Assembly (NCBI RefSeq): GCF_004362395.1
Contig: NZ_SNWE01000029.1
Span: 1 to 39,816, forward strand
DNA: 39,816 nucleotides
Direction: 5' to 3'
Source of the DNA: Salegentibacter sp. 24
Lineage (GTDB): Bacteria; Bacteroidota; Bacteroidia; Flavobacteriales; Flavobacteriaceae
Part shown: positions 1-8,487 of the stretch, piece by piece
Position numbering within the stretch: the first letter of the stretch is position 1
Layout of the letters: each line of letters starts with the position of its first letter
Position numbers and translations under genes: made by a program
Notes under the pieces: model-generated
Databases searched by the model: none
What the model was told of the DNA's origin: nothing
Seen by the model: only the letters and a program-made list of their open reading frames with translations

Positions 1-36
1 TTTCTTTTCAATCTTGTTTAATTCTTCCTGTGTCAT
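1..36 (-). CDS. Partial CDS, N-terminal 12 codons only
   Basis: An ATG on the minus strand at 34-36 opens a frame reading MTQEELNKIEKK to the window edge without a stop. It lies downstream of groEL in the same direction, after the groEL terminator and about 95 bases of AT-rich sequence. Too little is present to name a product; it could also be a chance start. Confidence 0.45.
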   Translation of the reverse strand, partial: MTQEELNKIEKK

Positions 37-130
37 TTTAAATCTGTTTGAGTATTAATATAAAAATTCTCAGACAGACTTCAAATTACACCCTCTAGCT
101 ATCTATTAAATTATAACACGGATAAAAATA

Positions 131-162
131 AAAATCCCGCCTCCAGATAGAAGCGGGATTTT
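131..162 (-). terminator. Rho-independent terminator after groEL
   Basis: A perfect 10-bp stem (AAAATCCCGC at 131-140, GCGGGATTTT at 153-162) encloses a 12-base loop. On the minus strand it is followed by a T-rich tract. It lies about 40 bases past the groEL stop and should end the groES-groEL transcript. Confidence 0.85.
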
Positions 163-203
163 ACTATTTAAAACCTTGTACTTTTAAATTTATACGTGGT
201 TCA

Positions 204-1847
<1,644 letters not shown>

Positions 1848-1858
1848 TTAATTTTATT

Positions 1859-1924
1859 ATTTCCGCAGGAGCGGAAATTGAATTGTTATTATTTTTATTT
1901 TGAAAATCTCCCCGGAAGTGGGGA
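1859..1924 (-). other. Two small hairpins in the groES-groEL spacer
   Basis: The first is an 8-bp stem (ATTTCCGC, loop AGGA, GCGGAAAT) at 1859-1878. The second is a 5-bp stem (TCCCC/GGGGA) at 1909-1924. Neither is followed by a T-run on the minus strand strong enough to call a terminator. They could stabilise or process the mRNA between the two cistrons; that role is inference. Confidence 0.4.
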
Positions 1925-1933
1925 AAAGAAGTC

Positions 1934-2209
1934 CTATACTATTGCAAGAATGTCATCTTCTCTCATCATTAGATAGTCTGTGCCTTCAAGTTTCAATTCT
2001 GTACCGGAGTATTTCCCATAAAGTACAGTATCACCAACTTTCACAGTCATATCGTGGTCTTTATTTCCCTTGCCTACAGCAACGACTTTTCCACGTTGCG
2101 GTTTTTCTTTAGCAGTTTCGGGAATGTAAATTCCAGATGCCGTTTTTGTTTCGGCAGCTTCAGGCTCAATTAGAACCCTGTCTGAGAGTGGTTTAATGTT
2201 TAGTCCCAT
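1934..2209 (-). CDS. groES: Co-chaperonin GroES (Hsp10)
   Basis: Heptameric lid of the GroEL folding chamber. The 91-residue length is normal. The N-terminal beta strand [12 protein letters not shown], the mobile loop (residues ~17-32, with SGIYIP) and the C-terminal DDILAIV are characteristic. It is first in the groES-groEL operon. A candidate promoter lies at 2266-2296, giving a leader of about 50 bases. The start ATG has no strong ribosome-binding site, as is usual in Bacteroidota. Confidence 0.97.
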   Translation of the reverse strand: MGLNIKPLSDRVLIEPEAAETKTASGIYIPETAKEKPQRGKVVAVGKGNKDHDMTVKVGDTVLYGKYSGTELKLEGTDYLMMREDDILAIV

Positions 2210-2265
2210 TTTTTATAAATTTATTTAGGTTAATTAATCTTTTAATAAGTGACTAAGCCTATTTC

Positions 2266-2296
2266 TAAAATTATGCCACCCCGCTTTTACTGCCAA
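2266..2296 (-). promoter_or_regulatory. Candidate promoter for groES-groEL
   Basis: On the minus strand TTG (2294-2296) is followed after 20 bases by TAATTTTA (2266-2273). This is one base off the Bacteroidota -7 consensus TAnnTTTG. It is placed about 57 bases ahead of the groES ATG. No inverted repeat of the CIRCE type is seen nearby. Confidence 0.5.
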
Positions 2297-2307
2297 TTCC
2301 CAATAAA

Positions 2308-2336
2308 AAATGCCAGCTTGTCATAAGCTGGCATTT
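2308..2336 (-). terminator. Rho-independent terminator after secG
   Basis: A perfect 12-bp stem (AAATGCCAGCTT at 2308-2319, AAGCTGGCATTT at 2325-2336) with a 5-base loop. It is followed on the minus strand by a T-run. It ends the unit secG belongs to and separates it from groES. Confidence 0.88.
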
Positions 2337-2360
2337 CTAAATTATAATGAACTAGCGCGT

Positions 2361-2705
2361 TTATTGAGTGCTGTCAGATTCGGATGTTTGTCCTGGCATT
2401 TGTGCCGGTGGGGTTGTGGTGTTCGCGGGCATTGCTTCTTCGTCAAAAACCTTTGATTCACCATAACCTGAATCATCCATAATAGTGACATTAGAAAGTA
2501 AAATCAGGACTAATAAAAGAGTAGCCAAAGTCCAGGTACTTTTATCCAAAAAGTCTCCTGTCTTCTTAACGCCACCAACTTGTTGTCCGCTGCCACCAAA
2601 AGAGGAAGATAAACCACCCCCTTTAGGATTTTGTACCATAATTACTACAACTAGTAAAAAAGCTACAATAACTATTAATGCTAAAAAAATCGTGAATGTG
2701 CTCAT
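2361..2705 (-). CDS. secG: Preprotein translocase subunit SecG
   Basis: Small inner-membrane subunit of the SecYEG protein-export channel. At 114 residues it has the family pattern: a first membrane helix at about 5-25, a Gly-rich polar loop with QNPKGGGLSSSFGG, and a second membrane helix at about 58-78. A polar Ser/Thr/Pro-rich tail follows, which is common in Bacteroidota SecG. It overlaps the stop of the upstream TPR gene by 4 bases, so translation is probably coupled. A strong terminator follows. Confidence 0.93.
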   Translation of the reverse strand: MSTFTIFLALIVIVAFLLVVVIMVQNPKGGGLSSSFGGSGQQVGGVKKTGDFLDKSTWTLATLLLVLILLSNVTIMDDSGYGESKVFDEEAMPANTTTPPAQMPGQTSESDSTQ

Positions 2706-3583
2706 TCTTGCTTTGTGTTATTTTCTTGTAATTTTTCGATTGCCCGAATTTGGTCAGCAAAGAAACCACTTTTTTCGGGATTTTTCAAAATTAATATTTT
2801 ATATGCCTGAATGGCCTTTTTGTAATTTTTTTGTTCCAGATACACTCTTGCTAAAGTCTCTGTCATTAATGACTCTGGTGGAGTTGTGCCTACTTCTGCA
2901 AGGTTCGATTTATTGGTAGGTTTGCCTGGTTTTATCTTTGGACTTTTAGATATAAACTTATCGATGAGTTCAAACTTTTTATGCTGAAGCTCATCTTTCT
3001 GAAATTCTTCCTCAGAATCCTCCCTTTTAATAGGTTTTGCTGAAGTAAGGCGCAACCATTCTGAAAAGGAATGTGATTCCGAAGCATCAAACTCTAAAGG
3101 TTCTCCTATTTTCAATCGATCTTTGGCTGGATCCTGTACAGATCTTTCTTTGATTCCTGTTTCTTTTTCAGAAAACAACTCGGGATCCATTACCTGTTCA
3201 GATTCAGATTGACGCATTTTGATAGCTTCATCTATGGCCATACTTCTTTTGGCAAAAACCTCCTCAGCTTCAAAGACCGTTATATTGCGCAATTGTTCTT
3301 CCTGATCCTGAATTTGCCTTGCAATTTTATTCTGATTAAATTCTAACGAAGTAATAAAATCGAATAGCACACTGCGATTAGTGGTGTAAGCGGCTGTTTT
3401 TTTTAGTGCGCTATTGTAACTGAATTCCTGGTGCTCTTTTAAACCTTTAAGTCTCACTGCACGTGCCGCCTGAAAATAAGGGGCTTTTTGAATTAATTTT
3501 TCCAAAGCAGTAGTTTGACCAGCCGTAATACTGGCTGGTTGTTGCAATAATTTTATGAATTCTTCTGCTTCCATGTTTACCAA
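2702..3583 (-). CDS. Hypothetical protein with C-terminal TPR-like repeat
   Basis: This 293-residue protein has no recognised enzymatic motif. The N-terminal part (about 1-110) is helical and contains alanine-rich stretches that look like degenerate TPR helices. The centre is charged and low in order. The C-terminal 60 residues contain a clear TPR-like unit (LARVYLEQKNYKKAIQAYKI, residues ~248-267). No signal peptide is evident, so it is probably cytoplasmic or membrane-associated. It overlaps lptE upstream and secG downstream by a few bases, which ties it to an envelope-biogenesis operon. A role as an adaptor for envelope assembly is inference only. Confidence 0.8.
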   Translation of the reverse strand: MVNMEAEEFIKLLQQPASITAGQTTALEKLIQKAPYFQAARAVRLKGLKEHQEFSYNSALKKTAAYTTNRSVLFDFITSLEFNQNKIARQIQDQEEQLRNITVFEAEEVFAKRSMAIDEAIKMRQSESEQVMDPELFSEKETGIKERSVQDPAKDRLKIGEPLEFDASESHSFSEWLRLTSAKPIKREDSEEEFQKDELQHKKFELIDKFISKSPKIKPGKPTNKSNLAEVGTTPPESLMTETLARVYLEQKNYKKAIQAYKILILKNPEKSGFFADQIRAIEKLQENNTKQE

Positions 3584-4080
3584 TCGGTTAAAGCGGCATT
3601 AAAGATATCCTGGGTCAGTCGTGTGTAAATCTCATTTACCGCGGTTTCCAAAACATCACCAACCAATTGCGCATTAGCTGGATAATCGTAATAAAAAGAG
3701 AAACGTCTTTCAAAATCCTTTTCGGGTTCCAAGGTGTTATAATAGCGAACATTTACTGCGATAGTAAGCCGGTTTTGTGCTGCCGTATTATCGGCAGTAG
3801 CTGTAATTGGAGCTACATAAAAATCTATAATTTCCCCTTCAAAAATAAGATCGGCATTTTCATTGGCCAGGCTTAAACTGGTTTGATTCTGGATGAGATC
3901 CTGCAATTGCAGGGTAAAGGTTCTATCGATGCCCGGCTCAACTAAATCAGCCTGGTTTTGAAAGAAATTCACCTGGAAGGATTCGGCTGCGCCAGTATCG
4001 GCACCTGTAAAAGAGTAAATCCCACAGGATTGTGTGCTAAACATTAGCACAAAAGATAAAAGGAAGGATGATTGTTTCAT
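3577..4080 (-). CDS. LptE-like LPS-assembly lipoprotein
   Basis: A predicted outer-membrane lipoprotein of 167 residues. The signal peptide ends in a lipobox with STQSC, Cys19 being the lipidation site, followed by GIYSFTGA. The remainder fits the Bacteroidota LptE family: a start like 'SFTGADTG', then alternating beta strands ending in an Ile/Thr-rich helix. LptE plugs the LptD channel that inserts lipopolysaccharide into the outer leaflet. It sits between the sigma-54 activator and the TPR gene, with short spacing on both sides. Family assignment is by pattern recognition, so it is good but not certain. Confidence 0.8.
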   Translation of the reverse strand: MKQSSFLLSFVLMFSTQSCGIYSFTGADTGAAESFQVNFFQNQADLVEPGIDRTFTLQLQDLIQNQTSLSLANENADLIFEGEIIDFYVAPITATADNTAAQNRLTIAVNVRYYNTLEPEKDFERRFSFYYDYPANAQLVGDVLETAVNEIYTRLTQDIFNAALTDW

Positions 4081-4098
4081 AAAATCGAAGGACTAAAA

Positions 4099-5376
4099 TT
4101 ACAGGTCGTATTGTTTTATTTTTCTATAAAGCGTGCGCTCGCTTATGCCTAATTCTTCAGCTGCAGCTTTGCGTTTTCCGCTATGGCGCTCCAATGATTT
4201 TTTAATAAGTTCTAATTCTTTGTCTTGTAATGAAAGCGTTTCTTCTTCCTGAATTTCTTCAGCAAAATAATATTTATCCTTATCTCTATTAAGTTCAGAT
4301 TTCGGACTGTTTTGTGGAATTTGAAGTACTTCCAATCGTTCGTCATTTAAAGCTTCCAATTCTTCCGCATCAACATCTTCGCCCTCTTCATCACCATAAA
4401 GCTTTTGGATCAGACTCTCGTTCTCATCTTGAACCTTCTTTGAGTTTCCGCTCTCCATAAGTTTTAAGGTGAGTTTTTTCAGGTCGGTAAGGTCGCTTTT
4501 CATATCAAAAAGGACTTTATAAAGAATTTCACGCTCGTTGCTGAAATCGCTTTCTTTCTTTTTATCGGCTATTACTGCGGGTAAATTACTTCCGATATTT
4601 GGCAAATATTCTTTCAGACGTTCAGGGCCTATAATACGTTCCTGCTCTAAAACCGAAATTTGTTCGGCTATATTCCTCAACTGCCGAATATTCCCACCCC
4701 AACGGTATTTCTGCAACAAGCCTACGGCATCGTCCTGAAGTTTAATAGTGGGCATTTTGTACTTTAAGGCGAAATCTGAAGCGAATTTCCTGAATAATAA
4801 ATGGATATCATCTTTTCGCTCTCTCAATGGTGGAAGATTGATTTCTACGGTGCTCAACCGATAATAAAGGTCTTCTCTAAAACGTTCTTTTTTGATTGAT
4901 TCCTGCATGTTGATGTTCGTAGCCGCAATTATGCGAACATCGGATTTTTGAACCTTAGAAGATCCTACTTTTATAAATTCCCCGTTTTCCAAAACACGAA
5001 GCAAACGCACCTGTGTGGGAAGCGGTAATTCTCCGACTTCATCTAAAAAAATCGTTCCTCCGTCGGCTACTTCAAAATAACCACTTCTGGTTTGGGTAGC
5101 GCCGGTAAAAGCACCTTTCTCGTGTCCAAAAAGTTCGGAATCTATAGTTCCTTCGGGAATTGCCCCACAGTTCACCGCGATGTATTTACCGTGTTTTCTA
5201 TGTGATAAAGAATGGATTATTTTTGGGATACTTTCTTTCCCGACTCCACTTTCTCCAGTTACTAATACAGAAATATCTGTAGGCGCAACCTGGATCGCTT
5301 TTTCTATAGCCCGATTAAGGTGTTGGTCATCGCCGATTATTCCAAATCGCTGTTTTACTGCCTGAATTGATTCCAT
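4099..5376 (-). CDS. Sigma-54-interacting transcriptional activator without receiver domain
   Basis: An enhancer-binding AAA+ protein of 425 residues that should remodel RNA polymerase with sigma-54. Walker A is at residues 41-48 (GESGVGKE), the sigma-54 contact loop GAFTGA at 88-93, and a Walker B of GGTIFLDE follows. A Fis-type helix-turn-helix occupies roughly 385-425 (RKAAAEELGISERTLYRKI). The AAA+ domain starts almost at the N-terminus, so there is no response-regulator receiver or other sensory domain. Between the AAA+ and HTH parts is an acidic, low-complexity linker of about 120 residues. It is the first gene of the unit running into lptE, the TPR protein and secG. Its targets cannot be told from the sequence. 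Confidence 0.93.
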   Translation of the reverse strand: MESIQAVKQRFGIIGDDQHLNRAIEKAIQVAPTDISVLVTGESGVGKESIPKIIHSLSHRKHGKYIAVNCGAIPEGTIDSELFGHEKGAFTGATQTRSGYFEVADGGTIFLDEVGELPLPTQVRLLRVLENGEFIKVGSSKVQKSDVRIIAATNINMQESIKKERFREDLYYRLSTVEINLPPLRERKDDIHLLFRKFASDFALKYKMPTIKLQDDAVGLLQKYRWGGNIRQLRNIAEQISVLEQERIIGPERLKEYLPNIGSNLPAVIADKKKESDFSNEREILYKVLFDMKSDLTDLKKLTLKLMESGNSKKVQDENESLIQKLYGDEEGEDVDAEELEALNDERLEVLQIPQNSPKSELNRDKDKYYFAEEIQEEETLSLQDKELELIKKSLERHSGKRKAAAEELGISERTLYRKIKQYDL

Positions 5377-5463
5377 ATTTGAATGCTATTATTTCCGTAG
5401 GACAAAACCTATCTGTTAATATTTAGCCTGTTTTGTTACACCTTTAGAAATAAGCGTTATTTT

Positions 5464-6909
5464 TTAATTATTATCACTGTATCCAACTGCATTTCCGATT
5501 AGCGTTGCACTGGTACAATCCTCTATTTTTACTTTTACAAAATCGCCTATGTTATAATCTTCCTTGGGAAATACTGCAACTGTATTTTGGGTTGTGCGCC
5601 CACTCCAATGTTTACTTGACTTTTTAGATTCCTTTTCAATCAAAACCTCTACCGTTTTATTTAGGTATCCTTGGGTTCTATAATGATTATGTTCCCGCTG
5701 GAGTTGTACTATTTCAGCTAACCTTCGTTGCTTTACATCTGAAGGTACATCGTCTTTTAATTTTCGAGCAGCCATAGTACCGGGTCTTTCGGAATAAGCA
5801 TACATATATCCAAAATCATATTTAACGTATTTCATAAGTGAAAGCGTATCCTGGTGATCCTGTTCTGTTTCTGTAGGGAATCCCACGATTAAATCCTGTG
5901 AAATAGAGCATTCCGGCATTAATTCTCTTATATAATCTATAAGTTTGAAATATTCTTGGCGAGTATGCAGCCTGTTCATCTCTTTTAAGATCCTGTTACT
6001 TCCACTTTGAACCGGTAAATGAATATGTTTACAAATATTTGGGTAGGTGGCCATAGTTTCAATTACATCTAAAGTCATATCCTGTGGATTTGAAGTCGAG
6101 AACCTAATCCTCATTTTTGGTTGTGCTTCAGCCACGAGTTTCAAGAGTTGGGAAAAATTGGTTGCTGTTGCCTTTTGCATTTTTGAAGCATTCTTAAAAT
6201 CTTTTTTAAGTCCGCCTCCATACCACAAATAACTGTCTACATTCTGGCCCAAGAGAGTGATTTCTTTAAAACCTTTTTCCCAGAGATCATTTACTTCTTC
6301 TACGATACTTTGAGGATCCCTGCTTCGTTCTCTCCCTCTGGTGAAGGGTACCACGCAAAAAGTGCACATATTATCGCAACCTCGGGTTATGGAAACAAAG
6401 GCCGAAACCCCATTAGTTTGAAGTCTTACAGGAGAAATATCACCATAGGTTTCCTCTTTGGAAAGTAACACATTTATTGCATCGCGTCCAGCTTCAACTT
6501 CATCTATAAGATTTGGTAGGTCTTTATAGGCATCTGGGCCAACTACAAGATCTACAATTTTTTCTTCTTCCAGGAATTTTTCCTTAAGGCGTTCGGCCAT
6601 ACAACCTAAAACACCAACTTTCATCCCTGGATTTGTTCTCTTTACCGCGTTATATTTCTCAAGTCGTTTACGTACGGTTTGTTCGGCTTTTTCCCGAATA
6701 GAACAAGTGTTAACCAAAACAAGGTCCGCTTCTTCAAGATTTTCTGTGGTGTTAAAACCTTCTTTCGCAAGGATGGAAGCTACAATTTCGCTGTCGCTGA
6801 AATTCATAGCACACCCGTAACTTTCAATAAAAAGTTTACGGGTATTTTCTTTCTTAGGTTCTATTACCAATGCATTCCCCTGCTGTTGTTCATTTATTAT
6901 CTTCTCCAT
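5464..6909 (-). CDS. miaB: tRNA-2-methylthio-N6-dimethylallyladenosine synthase MiaB
   Basis: Radical-SAM methylthiotransferase that converts i6A37 to ms2i6A37 in tRNAs reading UNN codons. Three cysteines of the N-terminal MTTase domain are at residues 33, 69 and 103, binding the auxiliary iron-sulfur cluster. The radical-SAM motif CxxxCxxC is at 178, 182 and 185. A TRAM domain ends the 481-residue protein. The N-terminus is about 20 residues longer than in proteobacterial MiaB. A consensus promoter lies just upstream at 6943-6972, so the gene starts its own transcript. Confidence 0.96.
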   Translation of the reverse strand: MEKIINEQQQGNALVIEPKKENTRKLFIESYGCAMNFSDSEIVASILAKEGFNTTENLEEADLVLVNTCSIREKAEQTVRKRLEKYNAVKRTNPGMKVGVLGCMAERLKEKFLEEEKIVDLVVGPDAYKDLPNLIDEVEAGRDAINVLLSKEETYGDISPVRLQTNGVSAFVSITRGCDNMCTFCVVPFTRGRERSRDPQSIVEEVNDLWEKGFKEITLLGQNVDSYLWYGGGLKKDFKNASKMQKATATNFSQLLKLVAEAQPKMRIRFSTSNPQDMTLDVIETMATYPNICKHIHLPVQSGSNRILKEMNRLHTRQEYFKLIDYIRELMPECSISQDLIVGFPTETEQDHQDTLSLMKYVKYDFGYMYAYSERPGTMAARKLKDDVPSDVKQRRLAEIVQLQREHNHYRTQGYLNKTVEVLIEKESKKSSKHWSGRTTQNTVAVFPKEDYNIGDFVKVKIEDCTSATLIGNAVGYSDNN

Positions 6910-6942
6910 ATTTCAATTCTTCCTTTTCAGGATTAAGAAATG

Positions 6943-6972
6943 CAAAGATAAGGGTAAACCAACTTCTGACAA
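6943..6972 (-). promoter_or_regulatory. Promoter for miaB
   Basis: On the minus strand TTG (6970-6972), exactly 19 bases, then TATCTTTG (6943-6950). This is a full match to the Bacteroidota consensus TTG-N19-TAnnTTTG. It is 34 bases from the miaB start, leaving a short leader. Confidence 0.75.
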
Positions 6973-7026
6973 AGTGACAGCAATTTTTTTAATTTTCTTA
7001 CGCAACCTTTATGTGTTTTCTGCATC

Positions 7027-7047
7027 TATTAGGAAACCAACCTAATA
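7027..7047 (+). promoter_or_regulatory. Inverted repeat just before the LVIVD gene start
   Basis: TATTAGG (7027-7033) and CCTAATA (7041-7047) form a 7-bp dyad with a 7-base spacer, ending 3 bases before the ATG. It could be an operator or an mRNA hairpin covering the start region. There is no direct evidence for either. Confidence 0.4.
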
Positions 7048-7050
7048 ATT

Positions 7051-8295
7051 ATGAGATTTTTCTACAGTTTAATTACGTTGCTACTGCTGGCCTTAATGGC
7101 TTTGTTCACTTCTTGTGAAAAAGAATCTACTGAAGGAGAATTTTATAATGTAGCGGTTCCAGTTGTAAAACCAATCGAGGAATTCAGGGCAATGGTGAAG
7201 ATTTCTGAGCCCAGAGCGATTATAGAAGCTGGAAAAATATACGCCTATGGCAATTATGTTTTTATAAATGACAATCAAAAAGGAGTTCATATCATAGATA
7301 ACAGTGATCATCGTAATCCTGTGAAAATTAAATTTCTTGAAATCCCACAGAATACGGATATCGCGGTAAAGGATGATATGTTGTTTGCAAATTCAGCGAT
7401 GGACCTTGTGATTTTTGATATAAGTGATATCCATAATTTAAAGGAGGAAGAAAGAATGAAAAATGTCTTCCCTAATCATAATAACCGTATTCCAGCCAGT
7501 GCTTCATTTGTGGACAGTGATAATTTCAATCCAGAAACCGAAGTAGTAGTGGGCTATGTGATGGAGACCCGAAAAATCGAAATGGCCAATACAGAAACGG
7601 GGGAAGATTCTTTCTTTAATTCGGGAGCGAATTCTGCAGGCGGTTCAGGAACCGGTGGTTCTCTGGCACGTTTCAATATTCATGACAACTATTTATATGT
7701 AGTAGATCAGAATCAGCTATCTGTTTTTAGTATCGCGGGATTGCGAAATCCAGAGCTGATAAAGACCCAATACATTGGAAGAGATATTGAAACTATTTTC
7801 AACAAGGAAAAGCACCTGTACCTGGGAAGTTCAACGGGACTGTATATTTATAGTGTGGAAGATCCTGCTTCCCCGCAATTTAGATCTATGTTCAGTCATA
7901 TCCGCGGCTGCGACCCTGTGGTAGTAAAAGATGATATCGCTTATGTGACTATTCGCGGCGGAAACCCCTGCGGACAGCAGTGGAGCCAGTTGGATGTGAT
8001 TGATGTTGCCGATAAATCCAACCCGATTTTATTGCAATCCTACGAAATGAAAAACCCATACGGCCTTGGGGTAAAAGACGATTGGCTTTTTGTCTGTGAC
8101 GGTACTGCTGGTTTAAAAATATATGATACAAAAAATACCCCCAACCTGGAACTAATAGACCATTTTCAGGAAATTAACACCTATGACGTCATCCCATTAG
8201 AAGATGTGCTGTTAATGGTTGGGGATAATACACTTTTCCAATATACTTATAAAGGAAATGAGATTAATTTACTAAGCGCTTTCAATCTCAATTGA
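7051..8295 (+). CDS. LVIVD-repeat surface lipoprotein
   Basis: A 414-residue predicted lipoprotein. The signal peptide is hydrophobic and ends in LFTSC with Cys22 as the lipidation site. The body repeats a roughly 40-residue beta-propeller-like motif of the LVIVD type, seen in stretches such as YVFINDNQKGVHIIDNSD, LFANSAMDLVIFDISD and WLFVCDGTAGLKIYDT. Such proteins are common in Bacteroidota envelopes, but their ligand is unknown. The gene stands alone between a divergent miaB and a terminator at 8322-8347. No catalytic motif is visible. Confidence 0.88.
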   Translation: MRFFYSLITLLLLALMALFTSCEKESTEGEFYNVAVPVVKPIEEFRAMVKISEPRAIIEAGKIYAYGNYVFINDNQKGVHIIDNSDHRNPVKIKFLEIPQNTDIAVKDDMLFANSAMDLVIFDISDIHNLKEEERMKNVFPNHNNRIPASASFVDSDNFNPETEVVVGYVMETRKIEMANTETGEDSFFNSGANSAGGSGTGGSLARFNIHDNYLYVVDQNQLSVFSIAGLRNPELIKTQYIGRDIETIFNKEKHLYLGSSTGLYIYSVEDPASPQFRSMFSHIRGCDPVVVKDDIAYVTIRGGNPCGQQWSQLDVIDVADKSNPILLQSYEMKNPYGLGVKDDWLFVCDGTAGLKIYDTKNTPNLELIDHFQEINTYDVIPLEDVLLMVGDNTLFQYTYKGNEINLLSAFNLN

Positions 8296-8321
8296 TTATT
8301 ATTTGTTTGGTTTTTAAGGAT

Positions 8322-8347
8322 GCCTCGCAAAACTGCGGGGCTTTTTT
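8322..8347 (+). terminator. Rho-independent terminator after the LVIVD lipoprotein gene
   Basis: An 8-bp stem GCCTCGCA/TGCGGGGC (one G-T pair) with an AAAC loop, followed by six T. It lies 26 bases past the stop. Confidence 0.88.
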
Positions 8348-8459
8348 ATAGGGTTTGGGTAAATAAAATTTTTAAGGCGTAAGTCTTTAATGTGGCTGTT
8401 TTACAAGCTATTTCTTGTTGTTTTGTGAAATCAAGTAGGCTGTTAAAAAAAAATTGATA

Positions 8460-8467
8460 TACTTTTG
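8460..8467 (+). promoter_or_regulatory. Candidate -7 element for topA
   Basis: TACTTTTG matches the Bacteroidota -7 consensus TAnnTTTG, 20 bases ahead of the topA ATG. No exact TTG is present at the expected upstream distance, so only half the promoter is convincing. Confidence 0.5.
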
Positions 8468-8487
8468 CAGCTAGAAAAAATAGAGTT

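Noticed and set aside
2210-2300. Possible CIRCE (HrcA operator) before groES
   Set aside because: No TTAGCACTC/GAGTGCTAA-type inverted repeat is present.
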